Shown here in pieces: positions 42,036 through 50,913 of a DNA stretch of 64,000 nt. The first letter of the stretch is position 1. Every line of letters starts with the position of its first letter. The translations under genes and the position numbers were made by a program. Source of the stretch: Streptomyces sp. V3I8 (GTDB lineage: Bacteria; Actinomycetota; Actinomycetes; Streptomycetales; Streptomycetaceae); assembly GCF_030817535.1 (NCBI RefSeq), contig NZ_JAUSZL010000002.1:4030001-4094000 (forward strand), written 5' to 3'. Below the pieces are notes generated by a model. It did no database searches, was not told the DNA's origin, and saw only the letters and a list, made by a program, of their open reading frames with translations.

Positions 42036-42767
42036 ATGAGCCCCGCCGAAGGCGACCGTGAACCCCAGCGCATCCTGATCGTCGACGACGAGCCGGCCGT
42101 GCGCGAAGCACTCCAGCGCAGCCTCGCCTTCGAGGGATACGGCACCGAGGTCGCCGTCGACGGCGCGGACGCCCTGGAGAAGTCCGTCGCGTACCAGCCC
42201 GACCTGGTCGTCCTCGACATCCAGATGCCGCGGATGGACGGCCTGACCGCCGCCCGCCGGATGCGCGGCGCGGGCACCACGACGCCCATCCTCATGCTCA
42301 CCGCCCGTGACACGGTCGGCGACCGGGTCACCGGGCTCGACGCGGGCGCCGACGACTACCTGGTCAAGCCGTTCGAGCTGGACGAACTGTTCGCCCGCGT
42401 ACGGGCCCTGCTGCGGCGCAGCTCGTACGCGGCTGCCGCGGTCGGTGCCCCGGCGGACGACGCGCTCACCTTCGGCGACCTGCGCATGGACCTCGCCACC
42501 CGCGAGGTCACCCGGGCCGGCCGGCCCGTCGAGCTGACCCGCACCGAGTTCACCCTGCTGGAGATGTTCCTGGCCCATCCGCGCCAGGTCCTCACGCGGG
42601 AGCAGATCCTGAAGGCGGTCTGGGGCTTCGACTTCGAGCCGAGCTCCAACTCGCTGGACGTGTACGTGATGTACCTGCGCCGCAAGACGGAGGCGGGCGG
42701 CGAGCCGCGCCTCGTCCACACGGTGCGGGGTGTGGGGTACGTGCTGCGGTCGGGCGGGGCGGAGTGA
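42036..42767 (+). CDS. OmpR-family response regulator (MprA-like)
   Basis: 243 residues. Receiver domain (about 12-125) with [10 protein letters not shown], phospho-acceptor Asp in [13 protein letters not shown], Thr in LMLTARD and Lys in DYLVKPF. DNA-binding domain (about 145-240) with [20 protein letters not shown] and [11 protein letters not shown]. Its stop overlaps the kinase start (GTGA). The neighbour upstream is an HtrA-like protease. MprA-like by motif and context. Confidence 0.93.
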   Translation: MSPAEGDREPQRILIVDDEPAVREALQRSLAFEGYGTEVAVDGADALEKSVAYQPDLVVLDIQMPRMDGLTAARRMRGAGTTTPILMLTARDTVGDRVTGLDAGADDYLVKPFELDELFARVRALLRRSSYAAAAVGAPADDALTFGDLRMDLATREVTRAGRPVELTRTEFTLLEMFLAHPRQVLTREQILKAVWGFDFEPSSNSLDVYVMYLRRKTEAGGEPRLVHTVRGVGYVLRSGGAE

Positions 42768-44215
42768 AGAGGGTCGTACGCAGGTTCACCTCGCTGCCGA
42801 TCCGCTCGCGCCTGGCGCTGCTGGTCGCGGCGGCGGTGGCGTTCGCGGTGGCGGCGGTGTCGGTGTCGGCCTGGTTCATCGTCAGCGGGAAGCTGTACGA
42901 CGAGGTCGACAACGACCTGCAAGGCGTCAGCAGTCCGATCGACAGGGGCACCATCGCGTCGGTACTGGCCGACTGCGACTCCTCGCCGTCCCGTCAGAAC
43001 ACCTTCGGCCCGCCGTCCGACTACTACCTCCAGCTGGTCAAGGCGGACGGCACGCCGTGCGCCCTGGACAGGTCGGCGGGCGTGGTGGAGGTCACCGGCA
43101 GCGACACGGAGGTGGCCGAGAACCCCACCTCCGACACCGAGGTGTACCGCAACGGCACCGACGGCGACGGGAAGCCCGTCCGGGTGCTGACCGTGCCCGT
43201 GGTCGTCGCCGGTCCCGGGCAGTCGATGGTCGAGGACACCGCGCTGGTCATCGCGTATCCGCTGAAGAGCACCCAGTCCACGCTCGACGAGCTGGCCCTG
43301 CTGCTCCTCGTGGTCTCCGGCATCGGGGTGGTGGGGGCCGGGGTCGCCGGTCTCGCCGTGGCCCGCGCGGCCCTGCGCCCCGTCGACAAGCTCACCGAGG
43401 CCGTCGAGCACGTGGCCCGCACCGAGGACCTCTCGGTCCGCATCCCCGTCGAGGACGAGAGCGAGGACGAGATCGCCCGCCTCTCCCGCTCCTTCAACTC
43501 GATGACCGCGTCCCTCGCCAACTCCCGCGAGCTGCAGCAACAACTCATCGCCGACGCCGGTCACGAACTGCGCACCCCCCTCACCTCCCTCCGTACGAAC
43601 ATCGAGCTGCTCACCCGCAGCGAGGAGACGGGCCGGCCCATCCCCCCGGCGGACCGCAAGGCGCTGCTCGCGTCGGTGAAGGCGCAGATGACCGAACTGG
43701 CCGCGCTGATCGGCGATCTGCAGACGCTGTCGCGGTCGGACGCGGGCACGCCGGCCGACCGCGTGCAGGTGGTGGCGTTGCAGGACATCGTGGAGTCGGC
43801 GCTGCGCCGGGCCCGGCTGCGCGGCCCGGAGCTGACGATCACGGCCGACGTGCACCCCTGGTTCGTCCGGGCGGAGCCCACCGCGCTGGAGCGGGCCATC
43901 GTCAACATCCTCGACAACGCGGTGAAGTTCAGCCCCGGGGGCGGCGTGATCGACGTCGGCCTGAAGGACGGCGAACTGACCGTACGGGACCACGGTCCCG
44001 GTATCCCCGCCGACGAACTCCCGCACGTCTTCGACCGGTTCTGGCGCTCCCCGAGCGCGCGGGCACTGCCCGGCTCGGGCCTGGGCCTGTCCATCGTGGC
44101 CCGTACGGTGCAGGAGTCGGGCGGCGAGGTGGCGCTCGGCCCGGCGGAGGGCGGCGGCGCGGTCGCCACGATCCGGCTGCCCGGCGCCCCGACCCCACCA
44201 CCGTCCTTGGACTAG
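42764..44215 (+). CDS. sensor histidine kinase (MprB-like)
   Basis: 483 residues. Two membrane segments (about 18-42 and 185-208) enclose an extracytoplasmic domain of ~140 residues. HAMP follows ([20 protein letters not shown]). H-box is [13 protein letters not shown] (His at about 270), N-box [12 protein letters not shown]1 DHGPGIP and G2 GSGLGLSI. All catalytic boxes are complete. GTG at 42764 overlaps the regulator stop by 4 bases. Confidence 0.93.
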   Translation: MKRVVRRFTSLPIRSRLALLVAAAVAFAVAAVSVSAWFIVSGKLYDEVDNDLQGVSSPIDRGTIASVLADCDSSPSRQNTFGPPSDYYLQLVKADGTPCALDRSAGVVEVTGSDTEVAENPTSDTEVYRNGTDGDGKPVRVLTVPVVVAGPGQSMVEDTALVIAYPLKSTQSTLDELALLLLVVSGIGVVGAGVAGLAVARAALRPVDKLTEAVEHVARTEDLSVRIPVEDESEDEIARLSRSFNSMTASLANSRELQQQLIADAGHELRTPLTSLRTNIELLTRSEETGRPIPPADRKALLASVKAQMTELAALIGDLQTLSRSDAGTPADRVQVVALQDIVESALRRARLRGPELTITADVHPWFVRAEPTALERAIVNILDNAVKFSPGGGVIDVGLKDGELTVRDHGPGIPADELPHVFDRFWRSPSARALPGSGLGLSIVARTVQESGGEVALGPAEGGGAVATIRLPGAPTPPPSLD

Positions 44216-44219
44216 GCCC

Positions 44220-44362
44220 CTGGCCCTGCTTCTGGCCCTGGCCTTGACCCTGGTTCTCCTGGTTCCGGCCCTGGTTCTCCTGGTTCTGGTTCTCCTGGTT
44301 CCGGCCCTGGTTCTCCTGGTTCTGGTTCTCCTGGTTCTGGTTCTCCTGGTTCCGGCCCTCCG
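44220..44362. repeat. CTGGTTCTC-type tandem repeat array
   Basis: About 140 bp of alternating CTGGTTCTC, CTGGTTCCGGCC and CTGGTTCTG units between two convergent genes. On the minus strand it would encode Pro-Glu-Pro-Gly-Glu repeats but in a frame different from the neighbouring gene. Confidence 0.85.
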
Positions 44363-44369
44363 GAAGGGT

Positions 44370-45533
44370 TCAGCCCGCCTGGGCCCCGGACGGGGTCTGC
44401 TTCATACCGTCGACCACGGCCCGCTTGACGACGGCGTTGGTGTAGCTCACCGTGCCGGGCTTCATCAGGGCGTCCACCCCGGTGAGCTGCCGCACCTGGA
44501 CACTGCGCGCGCCCAGGAAGACATGGCTCTTCCTGTCGAAGATCCATTCCTCGCGCTGGCCGCTGGTCTCGTCCAGCCGGGCCACCGCCACCCCGTGCCG
44601 GCCGGTCGCGTCCACCGCGTCGTCGACCACGACGACGCCCGGGATCTTCGCGGCGGTCTCGAACAGCGCCGAGTAGAGCTCCGGCGGCGGGTAGCTCTCG
44701 ACGAGCAGGTCGCCGATGGTGGTGAACGCCTGCTGGTCGGGCGAGTTCCCCTGCCCCTCGGTCTCCTTGTAGATCTTGGCCAGCAGGGCGTCGGGGTCGG
44801 TGGGCAGCTTGGTCAGGTAGTCGTAGGACGGACCGCCGAGGTGCGCCTTCGGGGTGTTGCCCTGCTCGTCGGGCAGGGTCAGGGTCTCGCCCTCCGGGCT
44901 GTCGTTGACGGCGGGGTCGATCAGCCAGCCCTTGACGCCGTCGGCGGACTTCCAGATCTGCCGGCGGTGCAGTTCGTGGCCGGCCAGGGTGGTCTTGTCG
45001 TCGACGGTCTTCAGGAAACTGTCGGCGGACATGGACTCGATGTAGACGTACTGGCCCGGCTTGACGGTCGGATGCTCGCCCTCCGCCGCGGCCACCGAGA
45101 TCTGGTCGAGCAACTGGGGCACGCCCTTCGTGGTGGCGGCACCGATGTCGGTGGTCAGGGCGGGACCGGTGGCCACGCCGCCCTCCCGGGCACCGTCGCC
45201 GTGACCGCCGTTGGTCACCACGCCCGCGACGACGACCGCGGCCAGGGCGGCGGCCATCGCCGGCAGCATGATCGCGGGCCGCGGCAGCCGGAACCGCCGT
45301 GCCGCGGTGTGCTCCTCCCGCCGGGTCTGCTGCTCCTGCTGCACCTGCTGTGCCTGCTCGTGGATCTGGGCCATCAGACGCTCCTTGTGGAACTGGTGAC
45401 GGCCCGACGGCAGGTCACGCGCCGTACGGGACAGGAGCTGTGACAGGAGTCGTACGTCCTGCTCCCGCTCAGGCCCGGGTTCGGGCCCGAATTCGGACTC
45501 GGCAGAGCCCTGCCGGGGCGTGTTCGCGTTCAT
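44370..45533 (-). CDS. CU044_5270 family membrane-anchored protein
   Basis: 387 residues. Cytosolic head with a helical Gln/Glu region (about 45-75), one membrane segment (about 88-106), then an extracytoplasmic domain (GQYVYIESMSADSFLKT, YPPPELYSALFETAAKIPGV, REEWIFDRKSHVFLGA) typical of CU044_5270 proteins. These usually follow an ECF sigma gene and probably act as its regulator. Here the ATG overlaps the sigma-gene stop (ATGA). Confidence 0.85.
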   Translation of the reverse strand: MNANTPRQGSAESEFGPEPGPEREQDVRLLSQLLSRTARDLPSGRHQFHKERLMAQIHEQAQQVQQEQQTRREEHTAARRFRLPRPAIMLPAMAAALAAVVVAGVVTNGGHGDGAREGGVATGPALTTDIGAATTKGVPQLLDQISVAAAEGEHPTVKPGQYVYIESMSADSFLKTVDDKTTLAGHELHRRQIWKSADGVKGWLIDPAVNDSPEGETLTLPDEQGNTPKAHLGGPSYDYLTKLPTDPDALLAKIYKETEGQGNSPDQQAFTTIGDLLVESYPPPELYSALFETAAKIPGVVVVDDAVDATGRHGVAVARLDETSGQREEWIFDRKSHVFLGARSVQVRQLTGVDALMKPGTVSYTNAVVKRAVVDGMKQTPSGAQAG

Positions 45534-46219
45534 CGGTTTCCTTCCTGTGCGGGCCGGATCGCTTTTGCGTGATCGCCTCTTGTCTGTCGGACGGGCCGGC
45601 GCCCTTCCCGATTCCCGCGATCTTTTTCCGGAGCGACCCCGAGAGTGGCAGGGCCCAACTCCCTTTCTGAGTGCGCTAGTTGCTGTCCGGCGGCGGTCCG
45701 CAGCTTCTTGCGGGCCCGGGAGAGCCGGGAGGCGACCGTGCCGACGGGGATGCCGAGCGCCTCCGCAGCGGCCTCGTAGTCCAGCCCCTCCCCCAGGCAG
45801 AGCGCGATGACCTCGCGCTCCGGTCTGCGCAGGGTGGCGAGCGCGGTGAGGGCCGTGGCGAGGCGCCGGCGGTCGTCGAGCCGGTCGGCGACCTCGTCGG
45901 CGTGGTCGGGCACGGCCGTCCCGGCCGCCGCGGCGGCGCCCGCGGCGCGGCGGTAGCGCCGGTTGCTGCGGAACTGGTTGCGCGCGGTGTTGGTGGCGAT
46001 GCCCAGCAGCCAGGGCCGCAGGGAACCGCCCTCCGGGTCGACCCGGTCCCGCAGCCGCCAGGCCTCCATGAAAGTCGAGGCCATCACGTCCTCGGCCGTC
46101 GACCAGTCCGCGGTCAGCCGGAAGGCGTGGTTGTAGACGGCGCGGGAGTACGAGTCGAAGAGCTCGGCGAAGGCGCGCGGATCCCCGGCCCGTACCCGGG
46201 TGCGCAGATGAGTGGTCAC
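45530..46219 (-). CDS. ECF RNA polymerase sigma factor
   Basis: 229 residues. Region 2 (FAELFDSYSRAVYNHAFRLT, STAEDVMASTFMEAWR) and region 4 (LRRPEREVIALCLGEGLDYE, LGIPVGTVASRLSRARKKL) are complete. The C-terminus is longer than usual (~35 residues, basic). GTG start at 46219. Coupled to the CU044_5270 gene. Confidence 0.9.
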   Translation of the reverse strand: MTTHLRTRVRAGDPRAFAELFDSYSRAVYNHAFRLTADWSTAEDVMASTFMEAWRLRDRVDPEGGSLRPWLLGIATNTARNQFRSNRRYRRAAGAAAAAGTAVPDHADEVADRLDDRRRLATALTALATLRRPEREVIALCLGEGLDYEAAAEALGIPVGTVASRLSRARKKLRTAAGQQLAHSERELGPATLGVAPEKDRGNREGRRPVRQTRGDHAKAIRPAQEGNR

Positions 46220-46324
46220 CTCTATGAGCTGTACGGCAGCGGGGGTCGCCTTCCCATGACGTGCGTCACACCGTCCGGGCCGGCCCGCGCTCCTTCACCC
46301 GCCCACTCGCCCTCGCCCGCTCGC

Positions 46325-47008
46325 TCATTCACCGGATCGGCCGTCGACACCGCCGTCCACGGGTTCTCCGGTGGGCCCGCTCGCTTCGGGAGTGCTGTCC
46401 TCGGGCCCGACGGACCGGCCCGCCCATGTCAGGACCCGCCAGCCGTCGGCGGGGGTGCCGTCGAGGATGACGACGCCGGTGTTGTCCAGCGGGTGGGCGG
46501 CCGCGAAGGCCACGTCGATGTTGTCGGCGCGGGCGGCGGCCCACATACGGATGGCGGCGCCGTGGCTGACCATGGCCACCGTCGGTACGCCGCCGGCCGC
46601 GGCCTCCGCGACCACGGCGTCGATACGCCGCAGGGCCTCGACGCCGTTCTCGCCGCCGGGCATGCGCAGCTCCACGTCTCCGGCGGACCAGGCGAAGGTG
46701 GTGGTCATGTACGTCGTCACGGCGTTCGCGTCGCCGCGCATCTCCAGATCGCCGGCGGTCAGCTCCCGGAGGCCGTCCCGCACGCGGACCTCGAGCCCCG
46801 TCCGCTCCGCCAGCGGGGCGGCGGTGAGCTGGGTGCGGATCAGGGTGGAGGCGTAGAGGGCGCCGATCTCCTCACCGGCCAGCGCATCCGGCAGGGCAGC
46901 CGCCTGCCGCTGTCCGAGAGGGGTCAGCGCGGGTCCCGGTACGGCCGTGTCCAGCAGGTGCTTGACGTTGGAAGGGGTCTGACCATGACGAATCAGCAGC
47001 AGGCGCAT
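46325..47008 (-). CDS. histidine phosphatase family protein
   Basis: 227 residues. RHG motif LLIRHGQTPSNVKHLLDTAV at the N-terminus, second His in VAMVSHGAAIRMWAA, acid Glu in RELTAGDLEMRG. Phosphoglycerate-mutase-like fold; most such proteins are phosphatases and the substrate is unknown. The ATG at 47008 places the RHG motif at residues 8-10, as in the family. Confidence 0.9.
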   Translation of the reverse strand: MRLLLIRHGQTPSNVKHLLDTAVPGPALTPLGQRQAAALPDALAGEEIGALYASTLIRTQLTAAPLAERTGLEVRVRDGLRELTAGDLEMRGDANAVTTYMTTTFAWSAGDVELRMPGGENGVEALRRIDAVVAEAAAGGVPTVAMVSHGAAIRMWAAARADNIDVAFAAAHPLDNTGVVILDGTPADGWRVLTWAGRSVGPEDSTPEASGPTGEPVDGGVDGRSGE

Positions 47009-47389
47009 CGGTACGGGTCTGTCTCCACGGTGGCGGGGCGGGGGCCTCCACTGTGACACTCGGCGAGCCCCGACGCCTGTTTCCGGACCGACGCCCCGCA
47101 CGACCGGACCGTCCGGGGTCTCGCCGTCGCGAACGGGGACGAGGCAGGGGATGTCCAGCTCCTGGGGCCTGCACTGCGGGCGCGCCCCGTAGCTCCGCGT
47201 CAGGACGTCCTGCCCGTGCTCGTCCGGGTGGCGGCCGGGTGGCGGCCGGGTGGCGGCCGGGAGGTCGTTCTCCGGAGGTTCTCGCCGGCACGGTCGCGTG
47301 AACCGGGTCCAGCCTCACGGCAACCTTTCCCCCGCATGCGGCGACCAGCAACTGACCGTCCCCCCACCCCACATGAACGGAAGCCGCCC
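47009..47389. other. divergent spacer with 12-bp repeats
   Basis: 381 bp between the phosphatase and the pectinesterase. Three copies of a 12-bp unit (CCGGGTGGCGGC) at about 47224-47260. No gene or known motif seen. Confidence 0.55.
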
Positions 47390-48475
47390 GTGACTGTGAA
47401 CCGCAGCAAGACCCGCCTGCGCAGGCGCAGGACCGCCGTGGCCGTCGGCGTGACGCTGGCCCTGGCCGCCTGCACCGCGAGCGGCGCGAGCGCCGCGGAA
47501 GCCGATCCGGACGCCGCCGCGGCCACCACCCTCACCGTCGCCAAGGACGGCACCGGAACGTACACGACCGTCCAGGCCGCCGTGAACGCCGTGCCGGCGA
47601 ACAACGCCTCGCGCGTCGTGATCTCCGTCAAGCCGGGCACGTACCGCGAGCTGGTGAAGGTGCCCTCGAACAAGCCGCACGTGACCATCCAGGGCTCGGG
47701 CGGCAGCCGCAAGGACACCGTCATCGTCTACAACAACGCGGCCGGGACGGCGAAGCCCGGCGGCGGTACGTACGGGACCGGCGGCAGCGCCACCGTCGCC
47801 GTCGAGGCCGACGACTTCCAGGCCCGTAACCTCACGCTCTCCAACGACTTCGACGAGGGCGCCAACCAGAGCCTCAGCGGCCATCAGGCCGTGGCCCTGC
47901 GCACCGCCGCCGACCAGGTCTTCCTCGACGGCGTCATCGTCGAGGGCGACCAGGACACCCTGCTGCTGGACACCGCCGCCAAGGAGAAGCTCGGCCGCGT
48001 CTACGTCAGCAACTCCTACGTCCTCGGGAACGTCGACTTCATCTTCGGCCGGGCGACCGCGGTGATCGACAAGTCCGTGATCACCCTGAAGAAGCGCTGG
48101 GACGGCTCCTCGGCGGGCTACATCACCGCCGCCAGCACCGCCGCCGACCGCAAGGGCATCCTCATCAACCGCTCGACCGTCAACGGCGACGTGTCCGCCG
48201 GGACCTTCTACCTCGGCCGCAACTGGCACGCGGGCGGCGACGCGACCCTCGACCCGCAGGCCACCGTCCGCGACTCCACGCTGAGCGCCGCGATCAGGTC
48301 GACCCCCTGGGTGGACATGAGCGGCTTCTCCTGGAAGGACGACCGGTTCGCCGAGTACCGCAACACCGGCCCCGGCTCGGGCGCCGCGAGCACGAACCGT
48401 CCCCAGCTGACCGACGCCCAGGCCGCCGGCCAGGAGGTCGCGGACTGGCTGGGCGGCTGGACCCCGGCCGCCTGA
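47390..48475 (+). CDS. secreted pectinesterase
   Basis: 361 residues. The signal peptide ends near SGASA; LALAAC before it resembles a lipobox, so a lipoprotein form is possible. Right-handed beta-helix of carbohydrate esterase family 8. Active-site motifs: GTGTYTTVQAAVNAVP, GHQAVALRT, LDGVIVEGDQDTLLLD (Asp), NVDFIFGRATAV (Asp) and FYLGRNWHAGG (Arg, Trp). It removes methyl esters from pectin, fitting a plant-litter saprophyte. GTG at 47390 chosen for the signal peptide. Confidence 0.92.
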   Translation: MTVNRSKTRLRRRRTAVAVGVTLALAACTASGASAAEADPDAAAATTLTVAKDGTGTYTTVQAAVNAVPANNASRVVISVKPGTYRELVKVPSNKPHVTIQGSGGSRKDTVIVYNNAAGTAKPGGGTYGTGGSATVAVEADDFQARNLTLSNDFDEGANQSLSGHQAVALRTAADQVFLDGVIVEGDQDTLLLDTAAKEKLGRVYVSNSYVLGNVDFIFGRATAVIDKSVITLKKRWDGSSAGYITAASTAADRKGILINRSTVNGDVSAGTFYLGRNWHAGGDATLDPQATVRDSTLSAAIRSTPWVDMSGFSWKDDRFAEYRNTGPGSGAASTNRPQLTDAQAAGQEVADWLGGWTPAA

Positions 48476-48503
48476 CGCCGCCGGCGGACGGCCGGCACAC
48501 CGT

Positions 48504-48543
48504 CCGGCCGGGGAGCGCGAGCCGAGGGCCGCTCCCCGGCCGG
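48504..48543. terminator. bidirectional hairpin
   Basis: 14-bp perfect stem (arm CCGGCCGGGGAGCG), 12-base loop, between the convergent pectinesterase and ABC-exporter genes. Confidence 0.8.
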
Positions 48544-48579
48544 GCACGACCCCCGAAGCCGGGCACGACCCCCGACGGC

Positions 48580-50376
48580 CTACCGGCTCGGTTGCAGCAG
48601 CCCGAGCCGCATGGTCGTCTCCGCGTCAGGAACGTGCGTCGCGTCCGTCGGGAGCGGGCCCGCGAGCCGCGCGTACATGCCTCCGCGGGCCAGCAGCTCC
48701 TCGTGCGTGCCCTGTTCCACCAGGCGTCCGCCGTCCACGACCAGGATGCGGTCGGCGTCCGGGGCGAGCGTCAGGTCATGCGTGATCATCACGGTCGTCC
48801 GGCCGGACACCAGGCGCCGCAGCGGCTGTACGACCCTGCGTGCGGCGAGCGCGTCGAGGCCGGTCGTCGGTTCGTCGAGCACGAGGACGGGCGCGGCCCG
48901 GAGCATCGCGCGGGCGATGGCCACCCGCTGGAGCTGCCCGCCGGAGAGCACGGCCGTGCCGGGCGTGATCAGCGTCTCGTATCCGTCGGGCAGCGTACGG
49001 ACGAACCCGTGCGCGTCCGCGTCGCGCGCGGCCCGTTCGATCTCCTCGTCCGTCGCGCCCGGCCGTCCGCACGCGATGTTCTCCCGGATCGTTCCGTGCA
49101 GGACGAGGGTCTCCTGGGGCAGCAGGGCGACGTTCTCGCGAAGGAACTCCAGCGGTACGTCCGTGAGCGGCACGCCGTCCAGCCGGATCACGCCCGCCGA
49201 GGGGTCGTAGAAGCGGGTCAGGAGTGTGGAGAGGGTCGACTTCCCGGCCCCGCTCACCCCGGTGACCAGGACGAACTCTCCCGGCGCCGCCGTGAACGTC
49301 ACGTCCCGCAGGCAGTCGCGCTCCGCGCCCGGGTAACGGAAGGACGTGCCGTGGAAGGAGACCCGGCCGCGCACCGGCCATGCCCGGACCGGTGCGGCGG
49401 GATCGGTGACGGCCGGCTCGGCGTCCAGGATCTCCTGGAGCCGCCGCGCTCCCGCGGTCGCGGCGGTCAGGGTCAGGCCCAGCTGGCCGAGGTCGCGGAT
49501 CGGAGGGTAGAGGTAGCCGAGGAAGGCGGCGAAGGCGAGCAGCTGGCCCAGGGACATCCGGCCCTGCGCAATCTCCCAGGCACCAAGCCCGATCACGGTG
49601 AGGACGCAGAGCGTCTCGACGACCTCGACGAACTGCTCGTACATCTCGCTCGCGCGGGCTCCCCGCACACTGGCCCGCAGCCAGGCGCGCGCCTCGCGGT
49701 CGAGGCGCTCCTCCTCCGCGCCGCGCCGGTTGTACGCCTGGGTGAGCACGATGTTGCCGAGGGACTCCTCGACGACCGAGGTGATCGCGCCGTCGGCGGT
49801 CCGCTCGTCCTGGGCCGCCGACCTGATGCGGCCGGCGAACCGGCGGGCCGCCACGAGGAAGAGGGGTGCGAGGAGAAAGGTGACGAGAGCGAGGTCCCAG
49901 CGGAGCCAGAGAGCGGCGGCCGAGTAGAAGACCGCCGAGAACGCGGCGGACACGGCCCCGACCGCGCCCGAGACCACCATCTGCTCGATGGCCTCGACGT
50001 CACCCGTGAGCCGTTCCACCAGGTCGCCCCGGCGGTACCGCTGGAAGAAGTCCGGGGGCAGGTCCTGGACGTGGCGGAAGACGCCCGCGCGCAGCCGCAG
50101 CACGAATCTCTCGGCCGTACGGACGGCGAGGGAGTTGCCGAGGTAGCCGACGACCGCGCCGAGCACGGCAACGGCGAGCCAGGCGCCGGCCGGGCCCCAG
50201 AAGGCGGAGAGCGAACCGGCCTGCAGCGCGTGGTCGGTGAGTTCCGCGAAGAGGAGGATGGAGGCCGTCTCGGCCAGCGCGGCCGCGATCACGCACGCGA
50301 TGATCAGCAGCAGCCATCTGCGGTCGCCGCGCGTCAACGGCCAGAAACGCGCGAACGCCTCCTTCACTTCCCGCAT
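48580..50376 (-). CDS. ABC exporter half-transporter (fused membrane and ATPase domains)
   Basis: 598 residues. Six membrane segments (about 22-300) of the type IV exporter fold, then the ATPase domain (about 335-570): Walker A TGVSGAGKSTLS, Q-loop LLPQETLVLHGTI, signature LSGGQLQRVAIARAM, Walker B VLVLDEPTTGLDA, H-loop MITHDLT. It probably works as a homodimer since no partner half is adjacent. Substrate unknown (lipid, peptide or drug). A 19-bp hairpin insulates it from the small gene upstream. Confidence 0.9.
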   Translation of the reverse strand: MREVKEAFARFWPLTRGDRRWLLLIIACVIAAALAETASILLFAELTDHALQAGSLSAFWGPAGAWLAVAVLGAVVGYLGNSLAVRTAERFVLRLRAGVFRHVQDLPPDFFQRYRRGDLVERLTGDVEAIEQMVVSGAVGAVSAAFSAVFYSAAALWLRWDLALVTFLLAPLFLVAARRFAGRIRSAAQDERTADGAITSVVEESLGNIVLTQAYNRRGAEEERLDREARAWLRASVRGARASEMYEQFVEVVETLCVLTVIGLGAWEIAQGRMSLGQLLAFAAFLGYLYPPIRDLGQLGLTLTAATAGARRLQEILDAEPAVTDPAAPVRAWPVRGRVSFHGTSFRYPGAERDCLRDVTFTAAPGEFVLVTGVSGAGKSTLSTLLTRFYDPSAGVIRLDGVPLTDVPLEFLRENVALLPQETLVLHGTIRENIACGRPGATDEEIERAARDADAHGFVRTLPDGYETLITPGTAVLSGGQLQRVAIARAMLRAAPVLVLDEPTTGLDALAARRVVQPLRRLVSGRTTVMITHDLTLAPDADRILVVDGGRLVEQGTHEELLARGGMYARLAGPLPTDATHVPDAETTMRLGLLQPSR

Positions 50377-50463
50377 GGCGTTCCGTCCCCTTTCCGCGCC
50401 CGGTTCTTCCGCGTTTCAATAAGCTCAAGAATTTCAAGAAGTTCAGGAAGTTCAAGAAATGGC

Positions 50464-50504
50464 CGAGGCGGGGTTCCCGAATCGAATTCGGGAACCCCGC
50501 CTCG
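50464..50504 (-). terminator. very strong perfect hairpin
   Basis: 19-bp perfect stem with a 3-base loop CGA (arm CGAGGCGGGGTTCCCGAAT at 50464-50482), 10 bases after the stop of the Lys-rich small gene. Confidence 0.9.
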
Positions 50505-50513
50505 TGGCGTCGC

Positions 50514-50648
50514 CTACTTGTTGCCGACCGGGCGGCGGCGCTGCTGCTGCTTGGCGGCACGCTTCGGCGCGGGCTTCGCGGCCTGCTTCTTGGCGGCCGG
50601 GGCGGGCTTGCGGGACTTCTTGACGGGGGTGACCTTGTGGAAGCTCAT
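50514..50648 (-). CDS. 44-residue Lys/Arg/Ala/Pro-rich basic protein
   Basis: Starts MSFHKVTPVKKSRKPAPAAK and ends QQQRRRPVGNK; nearly every third residue is basic and there is no acidic residue. GAGGAAATCCC precedes the ATG, and a very strong terminator follows, so it is a complete one-gene transcription unit. Composition resembles the tails of histone-like or HbhA-type proteins, so nucleic-acid binding is plausible. Too short for usual gene calling. Confidence 0.75.
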   Translation of the reverse strand: MSFHKVTPVKKSRKPAPAAKKQAAKPAPKRAAKQQQRRRPVGNK

Positions 50649-50850
50649 GGGATTTCCTCTTTCCTCTGTTTTCCTCTGCGGGTGATTCCGTTTCGTCGTA
50701 AGCCCTGTCAGGCTTCGACATGGAAAACACTACGGGAGCGCAGAGGCAGAAATCGCCATATCCGCTGAGACCTCGATGAATTGCGTCTGAGACGGTTTTC
50801 AGACGGGTTCGGGAACCAATTGCCTCTTCACACAGGTCTTATTACGGAAA
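50649..50850. other. AT-richer intergenic promoter region
   Basis: Contains the promoter of the Lys-rich small gene. GC drops markedly at about 50680-50850 (TTTTCCTCTG, GAATTGCGTC, TTATTACGG), unusual for the window. No gene seen. Confidence 0.45.
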
Positions 50851-50888
50851 GGGGGGTGCGCAGGCCTGTTCGGCCGTGCGCACCCCCC
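50851..50888 (-). terminator. terminator after the 5'-nucleotidase gene
   Basis: 12-bp stem (50851-50862 with 50877-50888, arm GGGGGGTGCGCA) with an inner GGCC/GGCC extension. Confidence 0.75.
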
Positions 50889-50913
50889 TCGGCGACTGCC
50901 GGGGACCGGCGGG

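Noticed and set aside
44220-44362. tandem units considered as a CRISPR array or an extended protein tail
   Set aside because: No unique spacers, so not CRISPR. The Pro-Glu-Pro-Gly frame is out of phase with the upstream gene, so no tail unless a frameshift occurs.
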